Shown here piece by piece: positions 1 through 8,344 of a stretch of 64,000 bases of DNA. A model generated the notes under the pieces. It saw only the letters and a program-made list of their open reading frames with translations. It did no database searches and was not told where the DNA came from. Source of the stretch: 40CM-4-69-5 sp036556905 (GTDB lineage: Bacteria > Methylomirabilota > Methylomirabilia > Rokubacteriales > CSP1-6); assembly GCA_036556905.1 (NCBI GenBank), contig DATBIM010000053.1, positions 73,335 through 137,334 on the forward strand. The letters are read 5' to 3'. The position numbers and the translations under genes were made by a program. Positions within the stretch are counted from its first letter, which is position 1; each line of letters starts with the position of its first letter.

Positions 1-1
1 C

Positions 2-166
2 GACGAGCGGTGCGGTCTCACCGCCGAGCTCGACGGCGTGAAGCGGGAGGGCGTGCCGTTGCAGCTCGACATCGAGCAACTGGAAGACGCCAAAACCTCG
101 GCCGGGGCCCGGGCCCAGCTCAAGGAGGCCCTGCGCCTGTACTTCCGCCGGGTGCTCGGCAAGTGA
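2..166 (+). CDS. C-terminal end of an unidentified protein (partial)
   Basis: An open frame enters from the left edge and stops with TGA at 164-166, giving about 54 residues ending in LRLYFRRVLGK. The tail is charged and helical (KEALRLYFRRVL), but nothing in it identifies a family. The stop overlaps the GTG start of the next gene by 4 bp (GTGA at 163-166), which suggests translational coupling and an operon. The upstream part of the gene lies outside the window, so no function is proposed. Confidence 0.6.
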   Translation, partial: DERCGLTAELDGVKREGVPLQLDIEQLEDAKTSAGARAQLKEALRLYFRRVLGK

Positions 167-870
167 CCGACGACGACGGCCAGCTCCTGTTCGCCTGGCG
201 GGACTGTCTGTTCCGAGTCCCCGATCGGGTGCAGTCGCCCAAGGCCGGATCGCTGTTCTTCTGTCGCCACCTGACCGTGCGGCGCGGCGAGCGCGTGCTG
301 GAGATCGGTGCCGGGCTGGGGCTGGCTGCGGTGATGGCGGCCCGTGCCGGCGCTCACGTCGTCGCCACCGATATCGTGCCGGAGGCGGTCGACGCGATCC
401 GCGCCAACGCCGCCCTCAACGGGGTGACGGTGGATGCCCGCCTGGGCGACGGCTACGCGCCGGTGGCCGGTGAGCGCTTCGATCTCGTCTGCACCAACGC
501 CCCGCAGATGCCGACCCCGCCGGGCCGGGGTCGCCCGGATGCCCAGGCGGCGGCCGACAACGGTGGCCTCGACGGCTGGGAGATCCTGGACCGTGTCATC
601 GAGGGCGCCACCAGCCATCTGCGCCCGGGGGGCCGGCTCGTCTTCTCTCTGTTCGCGTTCCTGGGCCGCAAGACCGCGTTCGCCAAGCTGGAGAGACAGG
701 GTCTCCTGCCGACGGTGGTGGCCAGCGAGACGCAGGCGTTCCCGCGTTTGGGTTACGAGCGCCTCGACCACCTGCGCAGTCTCGATGGCGAGGGGACGCT
801 GCCGGCCGGCATGCCCGCGACCGTCGAGCGTCTCATCATCCAGGGTACCCGGCCATGCTCCGGCGGCTGA
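163..870 (+). CDS. SAM-dependent methyltransferase, HemK/RsmC-like small-domain family
   Basis: 235 aa. It has the class I methyltransferase glycine motif VLEIGAGLGLAA (around residues 43-54), an acidic residue ending strand 2 (VVATD), and a TNAPQMP segment in place of the [ND]PPY motif of HemK-type N-methyltransferases. That places it near the MTS family that modifies protein glutamines, rRNA bases or small molecules. The substrate cannot be told; the altered NPPY motif argues against a straightforward PrmC. The GTG start at 163 overlaps the previous stop (GTGA), and earlier in-frame starts would lie inside the upstream gene. It overlaps the next gene by 16 bp. Confidence 0.8.
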   Translation: MTDDDGQLLFAWRDCLFRVPDRVQSPKAGSLFFCRHLTVRRGERVLEIGAGLGLAAVMAARAGAHVVATDIVPEAVDAIRANAALNGVTVDARLGDGYAPVAGERFDLVCTNAPQMPTPPGRGRPDAQAAADNGGLDGWEILDRVIEGATSHLRPGGRLVFSLFAFLGRKTAFAKLERQGLLPTVVASETQAFPRLGYERLDHLRSLDGEGTLPAGMPATVERLIIQGTRPCSGG

Positions 871-1598
871 TCGTCAACGCCGACGACTTCGGCATGACAC
901 CGGGCGTGAGCGCCGGGATCTTGCTCGCCCACCGCCACGGTATCGTCACGAGCACCACGGTGCTGGTGACGGCGGACGTCGATCGCGACCAGCTCGCCGC
1001 CGCCCTCGATTCCGGCCTGGGGCTGGGCATCCACCTCAACCTCACGCTCGGGAAGCCGCTGACCCGCGCGCCCTCGCTGGTCGACGCCGACGGCCGCTTC
1101 ATTCGCGACGCGCGCCGGGCGGCGGCCCGAGCCGAGGCCAAGGAGGTCGAGGCCGAGATCGAGGCCCAGCTCGAGCGCTTCGTCGCGCTCACCCGGCGCG
1201 CGCCCACGCACCTGGACACCCACCATCACATCGGCCTCCTGGCGCCGGTGGACGAGATCTTGATATCGGCCGCCCGCCGGCACGGCGTGGCCGTGCGCAG
1301 CCAGACGGACCTGGTCCGGGCGCGGGCCCGCACGGCGTCGCTCAAGACGCCCGATCACTTCTTTGGCGAGGCGGGCCCCGAGGCCTACTGGTCGGCGGCG
1401 CGGCTGCGCCGGGTGCTGCGTGCGTTACCCGCGGGCGTCTCCGAGTTCATGACGCATCCCGGCCAGTGCGACGGGCCGCTGACGGCGAGCCGGTACGGCC
1501 GGCAGCGCGAGACCGAGCTGATCGGGCTGGGGAGCCTCGAGGCCCGGGCGGCCGTGGCCACCCTGGGCATCCAGCTCTGCCACTTCGGTGACCTCTGA
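855..1598 (+). CDS. YdjC/ChbG/HpnK-family carbohydrate deacetylase
   Basis: 247 aa. The N-terminus reads LIVNADDFGMTPGVSAG, the metal-binding NADDFG signature of the YdjC fold, and THLDTHHHIG (around residue 116) supplies the conserved His ligands. Family members remove N-acetyl groups from chitooligosaccharides (ChbG) or from hopanoid-linked sugars (HpnK). The length fits. HpnK genes normally sit among hopanoid genes, which are absent here; the neighbour is a ROK sugar kinase, so an amino-sugar role is plausible but inferred. The start overlaps the methyltransferase gene by 16 bp. Confidence 0.85.
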   Translation: MLRRLIVNADDFGMTPGVSAGILLAHRHGIVTSTTVLVTADVDRDQLAAALDSGLGLGIHLNLTLGKPLTRAPSLVDADGRFIRDARRAAARAEAKEVEAEIEAQLERFVALTRRAPTHLDTHHHIGLLAPVDEILISAARRHGVAVRSQTDLVRARARTASLKTPDHFFGEAGPEAYWSAARLRRVLRALPAGVSEFMTHPGQCDGPLTASRYGRQRETELIGLGSLEARAAVATLGIQLCHFGDL

Positions 1599-1605
1599 GA
1601 CGACC

Positions 1606-2604
1606 ATGACGTCCGTCGTGGTTGGCGTCGACGTCGGGGGGACGACGACCGCGGCGGGCGCGGTGACCGGCGAAGGCGAGGTGCTGATCGACGAGCAGGC
1701 CCCTACGCACGGTGGCGGGCCCCGCACGGCCGGCCAGACCATCGTCGAGCTGGTGCAATCCGTCCTCGATCGCGCGGCGACCCGTGGGCTGCGCGTGAAC
1801 GGCATCGGGGTGGGGGTCCCCGGTGTCGTGGATGCTGCGAGCGGGCTGATCGGCGAGGAGGCCGCCCACGTCCCGGATCTCCAGGGCCAGCCGTTGGCGG
1901 CCCGGCTCAGCGAGCGTTTCGGGCTCCCCGCCTTCGTCGACAATGATGTCAATGCCTTGGCCCTTGCCGAATACGCGTTTGGTCAAGGTCGCGGGGCTCG
2001 CTCGCTGGTGGTGTTGGCCCCGGGGACGGGCTTTGGGACCGGCATCATCCTCGACGGCCGCCTCGTCCGCGGTGCCCAGGGGTTCGGCGGCGAGTTCGGT
2101 CACGCGCCCGTGAAGTTCGACGGGCGTCCCTGCTGGTGTGGAGGGCGGGGCTGTCTGGCCGTGTATGCGAGCGGACGCGGGATCGCCGAGGCGGCGCAGG
2201 AGCAGGCGAGCGGGGCACGGGGCAGCCAGTTGCTGCGCCTGGCGGGAGGCGATCGCGGTGCCATCACGGCGCCGGTCGTCTTCCAGGCGGCGTCGGCCGG
2301 CGATCCCCTCGCCATGGCCGTCGTCGAGGAGGCCTGTCGGGCGCTGGGCGCGGTCATCGCCGTCATCGTGAACGGGCTCAATCCGGAAGTCGTCGTGATC
2401 ACCGGTGGCGTCGCTGCCGCCTACGCGCCCCTGGAGAAGCGGGTGCTCGCGGCCGCCGCCGAGCACGCGTTTGCCCGGGCCCTGGCCCTGACCAGGGTGA
2501 GCATCGTGCCCGCCGACAAGCGCCGGACTGTGCGCGGGGCGGCGGCTCTGGTGCTCTACGAGACTCAATGGCGGGGGGACACAGCTCAGGGAGGTCGGTC
2601 ATGA
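1606..2604 (+). CDS. ROK-family sugar kinase (glucokinase-like)
   Basis: 332 aa. The N-terminal phosphate-binding loop is VGVDVGGTTTAAG. The ROK zinc site is visible as GHAPVKF followed by CWCGGRGCLAVYASG, matching the family CxCGxxGCxE pattern except that the last Glu is Ala. ROK kinases phosphorylate glucose, N-acetylglucosamine or N-acetylmannosamine in the cytoplasm. No helix-turn-helix precedes the kinase domain, so this is an enzyme rather than a ROK repressor. An alternative GTG at 1588 would overlap the upstream stop; ATG 1606 gives the usual short N-terminus before the phosphate loop. ATGA overlap with the next gene suggests co-transcription. Confidence 0.85.
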   Translation: MTSVVVGVDVGGTTTAAGAVTGEGEVLIDEQAPTHGGGPRTAGQTIVELVQSVLDRAATRGLRVNGIGVGVPGVVDAASGLIGEEAAHVPDLQGQPLAARLSERFGLPAFVDNDVNALALAEYAFGQGRGARSLVVLAPGTGFGTGIILDGRLVRGAQGFGGEFGHAPVKFDGRPCWCGGRGCLAVYASGRGIAEAAQEQASGARGSQLLRLAGGDRGAITAPVVFQAASAGDPLAMAVVEEACRALGAVIAVIVNGLNPEVVVITGGVAAAYAPLEKRVLAAAAEHAFARALALTRVSIVPADKRRTVRGAAALVLYETQWRGDTAQGGRS

Positions 2605-3653
2605 AAGCGATCACGTTCCAAGGAGTGGGCGACGTTCGGGTCGAAGACGTGGCCGATCCCAAGGTTGTCGATTCTGCCGATGTGGTGTTGCGCATCACCA
2701 CCAGCGCCGTGTGCGGCTCCGACCTCCACCAGTATCACGGCCGGGGCGGAGGCCTCGTCGCCCGGGGCGCGGTGATGGGCCACGAGTTCATGGGGGTCGT
2801 GGAGGAGGTGGGGCCGGCCATCAAGGGCCTGCGTCTCGGTGATCGCGTCGTGGCGCCGTTCTCAGTTTCGTGCGGGCACTGCGAATGGTGCCAGCGCCGG
2901 CTGCCCACCCAGTGCACGACCACGGGCCGCGCCGTCTTCGGGGGCCGCTTCGGCACGGTCTTTCCCGGCGGTCAGGCCGAGCGCATCCGGGTTCCCTTCG
3001 CCGACTATCTCTGTGAAAAAGTCCCAGCCGGCATGTCAGACGAGGATGCGCTCTTCCTGGGCGACATCCTCTCCACCGGATACTGCTGCGCCGAGAACGG
3101 CGGCATCCGCCCCCGCGACACCGTTGCCGTCTTCGGCGCTGGCCCGGTCGGCCTCCTGGCCATGCAATCCGCCCAGCTCTTCGGGCCGGCCCGAGTCTTC
3201 GCCGTCGACCGCGTCGATTACCGGCTGGCCCTGGCCCGGGAGCTCGGCGCCGAGCCGGTCGATCTCGAGCGCGGTGATCCGGCCGAGCAGCTCCGGGCGC
3301 TGACCGGGGGCCGGGGCCCCGACGTCGTCCTGGAGTGCGTGGGTCACGAGACGCCCTTCACCCAGGCCATCCAGGCCGTGCGGGCGGGCGGCGTCGTGTC
3401 GTCGGTCGGCGTTTATGTGGAGCCCACCATGGGCTTCCCCGCGCGAGAGGCGTTCTTCAAGGACCTGACGCTCAAGATGGGGATCTGCAACGCACGCAAC
3501 TACATCACGCCGCTCATGGAGCTGGTCCGGCTGGGAAAACTCCGGCCCGCCCGCATCATCACGCACACCATGGCCCTGAAAGATGCACCCCGCGGCTACG
3601 CCATCTTCGACGGCAAGGAAGACCGCGCGGTGAAGGTGATGTTGAAGCCCTGA
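2601..3653 (+). CDS. Zinc-dependent alcohol dehydrogenase (MDR family)
   Basis: 350 aa. Catalytic-zinc residues are in TTSAVCGSDLHQYHG and GHEFMGVVEEVG. The structural-zinc lobe is visible as CGHCEWCQRRLPTQC, with four Cys. The Rossmann motif is GAGPVGLLAMQSAQL, followed by FAVDRVDYR, where the Asp after the second strand favours NAD(H). It resembles the threonine-dehydrogenase and glutathione-independent formaldehyde-dehydrogenase-like subgroup, but the substrate is not readable. ATG 2601 overlaps the ROK stop as ATGA, and a GGAG-like element lies at 2590-2593. It ends the first plus-strand operon and converges on the redoxin gene. Confidence 0.88.
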   Translation: MKAITFQGVGDVRVEDVADPKVVDSADVVLRITTSAVCGSDLHQYHGRGGGLVARGAVMGHEFMGVVEEVGPAIKGLRLGDRVVAPFSVSCGHCEWCQRRLPTQCTTTGRAVFGGRFGTVFPGGQAERIRVPFADYLCEKVPAGMSDEDALFLGDILSTGYCCAENGGIRPRDTVAVFGAGPVGLLAMQSAQLFGPARVFAVDRVDYRLALARELGAEPVDLERGDPAEQLRALTGGRGPDVVLECVGHETPFTQAIQAVRAGGVVSSVGVYVEPTMGFPAREAFFKDLTLKMGICNARNYITPLMELVRLGKLRPARIITHTMALKDAPRGYAIFDGKEDRAVKVMLKP

Positions 3654-3667
3654 CCGGGTGGGTTGCC

Positions 3668-4186
3668 TCACGGGCCCGGCGGGGCCTCGCGGAGCGCCTC
3701 GTCGAGGATCGCCGGCAAGCGTGTCACCGCGGACTCGCCATGGAGACGGGCCACCAGCTCGCCCTTGAGATCCATGACGACGGTGTACGGGGTGCCTTTG
3801 AAACCGAAGCGGTTGCCGATGGTGAGCTGGGGATCGAGCGCGATCGGATAGGCCACTTTCTGGGCCCGCATGAACTTGCGGGTGTCGGCCACCGTATCCT
3901 GCACGTGCAGCGCGACAAACTCCACGTTCTGACCGCGATAGCGGTCGACCAGGCGCCCGAACGCCCGTGATTCCTTGGCGCAGGGCCGGCAGTAGGAGGC
4001 CTGGAAGCGCACCACCAGCACCTTCTTGCCGGTGAGCTCACGGGAGTCGACGACACGGGAGAAGTTGAGGAGCTCGACGCGGAGACCCGGCGCATCCGGT
4101 GGGCTGTCCGCTCGACCGGGGCCGGGGGCGGTGCCCACCGCCAGCGCGAGCGCGACGGCCAGCACGAGCCGATGGCGCGGACCCAC
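3668..4186 (-). CDS. TlpA-like thioredoxin-fold protein, exported
   Basis: 172 aa. The start is GTG at 4186. A hydrophobic signal stretch (RLVLAVALALAVGTAPG) ends near residue 24, predicting export. The redox motif YCRPCAKES (near residue 68) is a CxxC in a thioredoxin fold, and GTPYTVVMD provides the cis-Pro loop. Such proteins reduce or resolve disulfides outside the cytoplasm, often for cytochrome c or metal centres; the partner is unknown. The gene diverges from the FAD/Fe-S oxidoreductase over 18 bp, and a TATTAT hexamer lies 6 nt before the GTG, so the transcript is probably leaderless. Confidence 0.82.
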   Translation of the reverse strand: MGPRHRLVLAVALALAVGTAPGPGRADSPPDAPGLRVELLNFSRVVDSRELTGKKVLVVRFQASYCRPCAKESRAFGRLVDRYRGQNVEFVALHVQDTVADTRKFMRAQKVAYPIALDPQLTIGNRFGFKGTPYTVVMDLKGELVARLHGESAVTRLPAILDEALREAPPGP

Positions 4187-4204
4187 GCGCGTATAATAAG
4201 CCCG
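4187..4204. promoter_or_regulatory. Divergent overlapping -10 elements for two leaderless genes
   Basis: On the plus strand TATAAT at 4192-4197 ends 7 nt before the GTG of the oxidoreductase (4205). On the minus strand TATTAT (4198-4193) ends 6 nt before the GTG of the redoxin (4186). Both hexamers share the same A/T island in otherwise GC-rich DNA, and there is no room for a ribosome binding site on either side. No good -35 is visible. Confidence 0.6.
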
Positions 4205-7111
4205 GTGCGCGACCTCGAGCACGAACTTCGCAGAGTCATCGCCGGCGACGTCCGCTTCGACCGAACCTCCCGGCTCCTCTACGCCACCGACGCCTCGATG
4301 TACCAGGTCGAGCCGATCGGAGTGGTCATCCCCCGCGAGGCCGGTGACGTGCAGGCCGCCGTCGAGGTGGCCCGTACGTTCGGCGCGCCGCTCTTGCCTC
4401 GGGGCGGCGGCACCTCGCTCACCGGCCAGACCGTCAACCATGCCGTCGTGCTCGACTTCTCGGCTCACCTCAACCGCGTGCTGGAGGTCAACGCCGACGA
4501 ACGGTGGGCTCGGGTGGGCCCCGGGCTGGTGCAGGATGAGCTGAATCACCACGTACGCCCGCTGGGCTTGCTCTTCGGGCCCGACACGTCGACCTCCAAC
4601 CGCGCGACCCTGGGCGGGATGATCGGCAACAATTCCGGAGGCTCCCACTCGATCGCCTATGGCCTCACCGTGGACCACGTGCTGGAGATCACGACACTCC
4701 TGGCCGATGGCACCCGGGTCGTCTTCGGCGAGCTCACCGCCGCCGAGTTCGAGGCCAAGTGTCGGCTCTCGGGCCGCGAAGGCGACATTTATCGGGCAGT
4801 CGCGAAGCTGCGGGACACGTATGCCGATGAGATTCGCGCCCGCTACCCCAGCCACTGGCGCCGCGTGGCCGGCTACAACCTCAACGAGCTGGTCGGCGTC
4901 AGCATCAAGCCTGGCTCGCCCGCCGGCGGTGGAAACGGCGCGCCCCGGCCGCTCAGCATGGCCCGGCTCCTGGTCGGCTCCGAGGGAACGCTGGTGACGG
5001 TTGTGGACGCCAAGGTGCGGCTGATGCCCCGGCCCCGGGCCACCGCGCTCGACGTCATCCACTTCGCGGAGATGCAGGAAGCGCTGGAGGCCTCCCAGTC
5101 AATTCTAGAATCCGGGCCCTACGCGGTCGAGCTGACCGACAAGATGATCCTGGATCTGGCGCGCGAGAACATCGAGCAGCGGCAGCGCGCGGCGTTCATC
5201 CAGGGCAATCCCGCCGCCATCCTGATGGTGGAGTACGCGGGCGACAGCGAAGCCGAGGTCCGGGCCAAGGTCGAGGCCCTGGAGGCGCGTCGGCAGCGCG
5301 AGCGGTTCGGCTATGCCGCGCACATCACCTATGACGGAGCGGCCCAGCAGTCCATCTGGAAGCTCCGCAAGGCGGGGCTGGGGCTGCTCCTGGGCATGAA
5401 GGGTGACCGCAAGCCCATCGCCTTCGTGGAGGACACCGCCGTCGAGCCCCGCCACCTGGCCAAGTTCGTGGCAAGGTTCCGGGAGATTTTCGCGCGCCAC
5501 GACACGGAGGGCGCCTATTACGGCCACTGTTCGGTGGGCTGCCTGCACATCCGCCCCGTCATCAATCTCAAGACCGCCCGGGGGCTCGAGCAGGTACGGG
5601 CCATCGCCGAGGAGATCAACGACCTCGTGCTCGAGTTCGGCGGGACGATCTCCAGCGAGCATGGTGACGGTCGGGCCCGCAGCCCCTTCCTGGAGCGCAT
5701 GTACGGCCCGACCCTCATGCGGGCGTTTCGCGAGCTCAAGCAGGCCTTTGACCCCGACAACCGCATGAACCCCGGGAACCTCGTGCAGAGCCCCGGCATC
5801 ACGGAGCACATGCGCTACGGGGCGCAGTACACGACCTGGCAGCCCACCACGCTGCTGGATTTCGGAGACCAGGGCGGCTTCGCTGCGGCCGTCGAGATGT
5901 GCAACGGCGTCGGGGTCTGTCGCAAGACGCTGGAGGGCACGATGTGCCCCTCGTACATGGCGACCCGGGACGAGGAGCACTCCACCCGCGGCCGGGCCAA
6001 TGCCCTGCGCGCTGTGCTCTCCGGGCAGATGCCGGCTACCGAGTTCACGGGCCAGCGCCTCTACGAAGTGATGGACCTCTGCCTGGAGTGCAAAGGCTGC
6101 AAGGCCGAGTGTCCGTCCAATGTGGACATGGCCAAGCTCAAGTACGAGTTTCTGCATCACTACTACCGGGCCAACGGCCTGCCCCTGCGCAACCGGCTCT
6201 TCGGTCACCTGGCCCGCCTGAACGCGCTGGGCGCCCTGGCCCCCGGGCTGGTGAACCGGCTCTCCCGTCTGGCTCCGAGCCGGTGGCTGCTGGAGAAGCT
6301 CGCAGGCATCGACCGCCGCCGGCCCCTGCCGCCCCTGGCCACCCAGACGTTCACCGACTGGTTCGCCCGCCGACCCCCGCCGGCCGCGGCGCCCCGGGGC
6401 GAGGTCGTCCTCTTCCACGACACGTTCGTGACCTACAATGCGCCCGAGATCGGACAGGCCGCCGTCGGCTTACTGGAGGCTGCCGGGCACCGTGTCGTGC
6501 TCGTCGACCGTAAGTGTTGCGGTCGCCCGCTCATCTCCAAGGGGCTGCTGGACCAGGCCCGTGAGCATGCGGCCTGGAACGTGGCGCGCCTGGCGCCGTA
6601 CGCGAGCCGCGGCATTGCCGTCGTCGGGCTCGAGCCCTCGTGCCTGTTGACCCTCCGCGACGAGTCGGTGGATCTGCTTCGTACGGCCGAAGCCCGAACC
6701 GTGGCTCGCCAGAGCTTCCTGCTCGAGGAGTTCCTCACCCGCGAGCGCAGTCGCGGCCTGCGCCTGCCGTTCAAGGGCAACGGACGCCCGGCGCTCCTGC
6801 ACGGCCACTGCCACCAGAAAGCGCTGGTCGGCACGGGCCCGACGGTGGCCGCGCTGCGCTGGGCTGGCTTCGAGGTCAGCGAGGTCGATTCGGGCTGCTG
6901 CGGCATGGCCGGATCGTTCGGGTTCGAGCGCGAGCACTACGACGTCTCGGTCTGGCTCGGAAATCGACGACTGGCGCCCGCGGTGAAGGCCACACCGGCC
7001 GACGCCGAGATCGTGGCGCCCGGCATCTCGTGCCGGCAGCAGATCGAGCACCTGGCCGGCCGGCGGGCCAAGCACCCCGCCGAAGTGCTGTGGGAGGCGC
7101 TCTCCGCCTGA
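4205..7111 (+). CDS. FAD-linked oxidase / Fe-S / CCG-domain fusion oxidoreductase (GlcD-GlpC type)
   Basis: About 968 aa. Order: FAD_binding_4 domain (PLLPRGGGTSLTGQTVN and GGMIGNNSGGSHS in the first 160 residues); FAD-oxidase C-terminal domain ending in HGDGRARSPFLERMYG; a ferredoxin-like region with CNGVGVCRK, MCPSY and CLECKGCKAECPS; then two CCG modules (KCCGRP and SGCCGMAGSFG). This is the layout of YdiJ-like D-2-hydroxyacid dehydrogenases, which oxidise D-lactate, glycolate or D-2-hydroxyglutarate and pass electrons to the respiratory chain through Fe-S clusters. The substrate is not assigned. A GTG at 4172 would overlap the divergent redoxin gene, so GTG 4205, just after the TATAAT, is preferred. 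Confidence 0.88.
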   Translation: MRDLEHELRRVIAGDVRFDRTSRLLYATDASMYQVEPIGVVIPREAGDVQAAVEVARTFGAPLLPRGGGTSLTGQTVNHAVVLDFSAHLNRVLEVNADERWARVGPGLVQDELNHHVRPLGLLFGPDTSTSNRATLGGMIGNNSGGSHSIAYGLTVDHVLEITTLLADGTRVVFGELTAAEFEAKCRLSGREGDIYRAVAKLRDTYADEIRARYPSHWRRVAGYNLNELVGVSIKPGSPAGGGNGAPRPLSMARLLVGSEGTLVTVVDAKVRLMPRPRATALDVIHFAEMQEALEASQSILESGPYAVELTDKMILDLARENIEQRQRAAFIQGNPAAILMVEYAGDSEAEVRAKVEALEARRQRERFGYAAHITYDGAAQQSIWKLRKAGLGLLLGMKGDRKPIAFVEDTAVEPRHLAKFVARFREIFARHDTEGAYYGHCSVGCLHIRPVINLKTARGLEQVRAIAEEINDLVLEFGGTISSEHGDGRARSPFLERMYGPTLMRAFRELKQAFDPDNRMNPGNLVQSPGITEHMRYGAQYTTWQPTTLLDFGDQGGFAAAVEMCNGVGVCRKTLEGTMCPSYMATRDEEHSTRGRANALRAVLSGQMPATEFTGQRLYEVMDLCLECKGCKAECPSNVDMAKLKYEFLHHYYRANGLPLRNRLFGHLARLNALGALAPGLVNRLSRLAPSRWLLEKLAGIDRRRPLPPLATQTFTDWFARRPPPAAAPRGEVVLFHDTFVTYNAPEIGQAAVGLLEAAGHRVVLVDRKCCGRPLISKGLLDQAREHAAWNVARLAPYASRGIAVVGLEPSCLLTLRDESVDLLRTAEARTVARQSFLLEEFLTRERSRGLRLPFKGNGRPALLHGHCHQKALVGTGPTVAALRWAGFEVSEVDSGCCGMAGSFGFEREHYDVSVWLGNRRLAPAVKATPADAEIVAPGISCRQQIEHLAGRRAKHPAEVLWEALSA

Positions 7112-7113
7112 GA

Positions 7114-7119
7114 TAGTAT
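7114..7119 (+). promoter_or_regulatory. -10 element for a leaderless transcript
   Basis: TAGTAT lies 7 nt before the GTG start at 7127, immediately after the previous stop codon. No ribosome binding site precedes the GTG. The spacing matches the other leaderless candidates in this window. Confidence 0.5.
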
Positions 7120-7126
7120 CGGCCGC

Positions 7127-7864
7127 GTGTGGCCCGCTCCGCTCGTCGCGCTGGCCGTGCTCGTCTCGGGGTTCGTCAAGGGCACGATCGGCATCGGCTT
7201 TCCCACGCTGGCCACCCCGCTACTCACGCTCGTCATCGACGTCAAGACGGCGGTCGTCCTGCTCATCCTGCCGAACATTGTGATGGACGGCATCCAGTTC
7301 GCGCGGCAGGGGGTGCCCCTGGCCACGATGCGGCGGCTGACCGTGCTGATCGTCTTCGGGGCGGTGGGCACGGTGCTGGGGACACGCCTGCTCGTGGATT
7401 TACCCGCGTCGGTCGTGCTGTTGGTCCTGGGCATCTTCCTGCTCGTGTTCGTGGCGCTCGAGGTCGCGCGCCTGGCGCCCCGGATTTCACCAGGCTGGGA
7501 GCCATGGATCGCTCCCGTGGCCGGCTTTGTGGCCGGGGTGCTGGGCGGGGTAACCAACGTCCCCGGCACGCCGCTGGCCGTGTACTTCTACGCGCTGGGG
7601 ATGGACAAGCGCGAGTTCATCCGCGCCGTGGCCTTCACCTTCATGCTCTACAAGCTCGTCCAGCTGGCCGCGGTCGCCTACTACGGGCTGCTGAACTGGA
7701 CGCTCCTGGTCGTCGCGGCCGGGCTCACGGTGGTGGCGGTGGCAGGGTTCACCGGCGGGCTCGCGGTCCAGGACCGGCTGGAGCAGCGCGCCTTCAACCG
7801 TCTCATCCTGATCTTCCTGGCCGGGCTCGGGCTGTGGCTGGTGCTGCGGGCTACACGCTGGTGA
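7127..7864 (+). CDS. Sulfite exporter TauE/SafE-family membrane protein
   Basis: 245 aa, with about seven or eight hydrophobic segments. The family glycine motif is seen near the start (VKGTIGIGFPTLATPLL) and again in the second half (GVLGGVTNVPGTPLAVYFYALG). Members move sulfite, sulfoacetate or other organosulfur anions across the inner membrane. No sulfonate genes flank it, so the substrate is open. Start GTG 7127 follows a TAGTAT hexamer. The 3' end overlaps the convergent minus-strand gene by 14 bp. Confidence 0.85.
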   Translation: MWPAPLVALAVLVSGFVKGTIGIGFPTLATPLLTLVIDVKTAVVLLILPNIVMDGIQFARQGVPLATMRRLTVLIVFGAVGTVLGTRLLVDLPASVVLLVLGIFLLVFVALEVARLAPRISPGWEPWIAPVAGFVAGVLGGVTNVPGTPLAVYFYALGMDKREFIRAVAFTFMLYKLVQLAAVAYYGLLNWTLLVVAAGLTVVAVAGFTGGLAVQDRLEQRAFNRLILIFLAGLGLWLVLRATRW

Positions 7865-8339
7865 GCAGCCCCATGATGCGGTGCACCAGCTCCTCGTGGT
7901 CCGCGACGTTGTTGGGGAAGATTCGGAGCTCTTCGAGCTGGTCGAGGTCGAGCGTCTGGATGGGCTCGCCCAACTGGAGGCGATCGAGGGGGATGGCCTG
8001 GAAGCACGAGCGCCCGGGCCCGGGGTGGTCGGTGACCAGGATGAAGTAGAGGGATGGCCACTGCCGGCGCGCCAGCAGGAACACGGAGCGCTCGCCCCGC
8101 TGGTTCTCCACCGAGATGAACTGCTCGACGTAGGGCCGGTATTTCACCTCGACCAGGCGCTGGTACGGGCTGCCGTTCTCGCCGGGCATGGTGGCCGAGA
8201 AATCGGGCGAGAAATCCTCCCGGCCGAAGCGCAGGGGGACGTGCGCGGGTCGGTAGGGCTGGATCTCGTAACGGGCCCGCCGGAAGATCGACTCCACGAG
8301 GGCCTCGGCGATCCGGCTCTTGGCCTCGAGAAGGTCCAC
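7851..8339 (-). CDS. Hypothetical protein with a possible PD-(D/E)XK-like core
   Basis: 162 aa. The start GTG 8339 sits 6 bp after the stop of the HD-GYP gene, giving DLLEAKSRIAEALVESIFRRAR, an amphipathic helix. It is followed by DFSPDFSATMPG and, after a short gap, LVEVKYRPY. A conserved acid, a gap, then an E-V-K at the end of a beta strand is the arrangement of the restriction-endonuclease-like fold. This is a pattern match only. The rest (RSVFLLARRQWPSLYFILVTDHPG) looks like alternating strands and helices. It is the last gene of a minus-strand operon with two c-di-GMP genes. I do not assign a function. Confidence 0.6.
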   Translation of the reverse strand: MDLLEAKSRIAEALVESIFRRARYEIQPYRPAHVPLRFGREDFSPDFSATMPGENGSPYQRLVEVKYRPYVEQFISVENQRGERSVFLLARRQWPSLYFILVTDHPGPGRSCFQAIPLDRLQLGEPIQTLDLDQLEELRIFPNNVADHEELVHRIMGLLTSV

Positions 8340-8344
8340 CGGGC

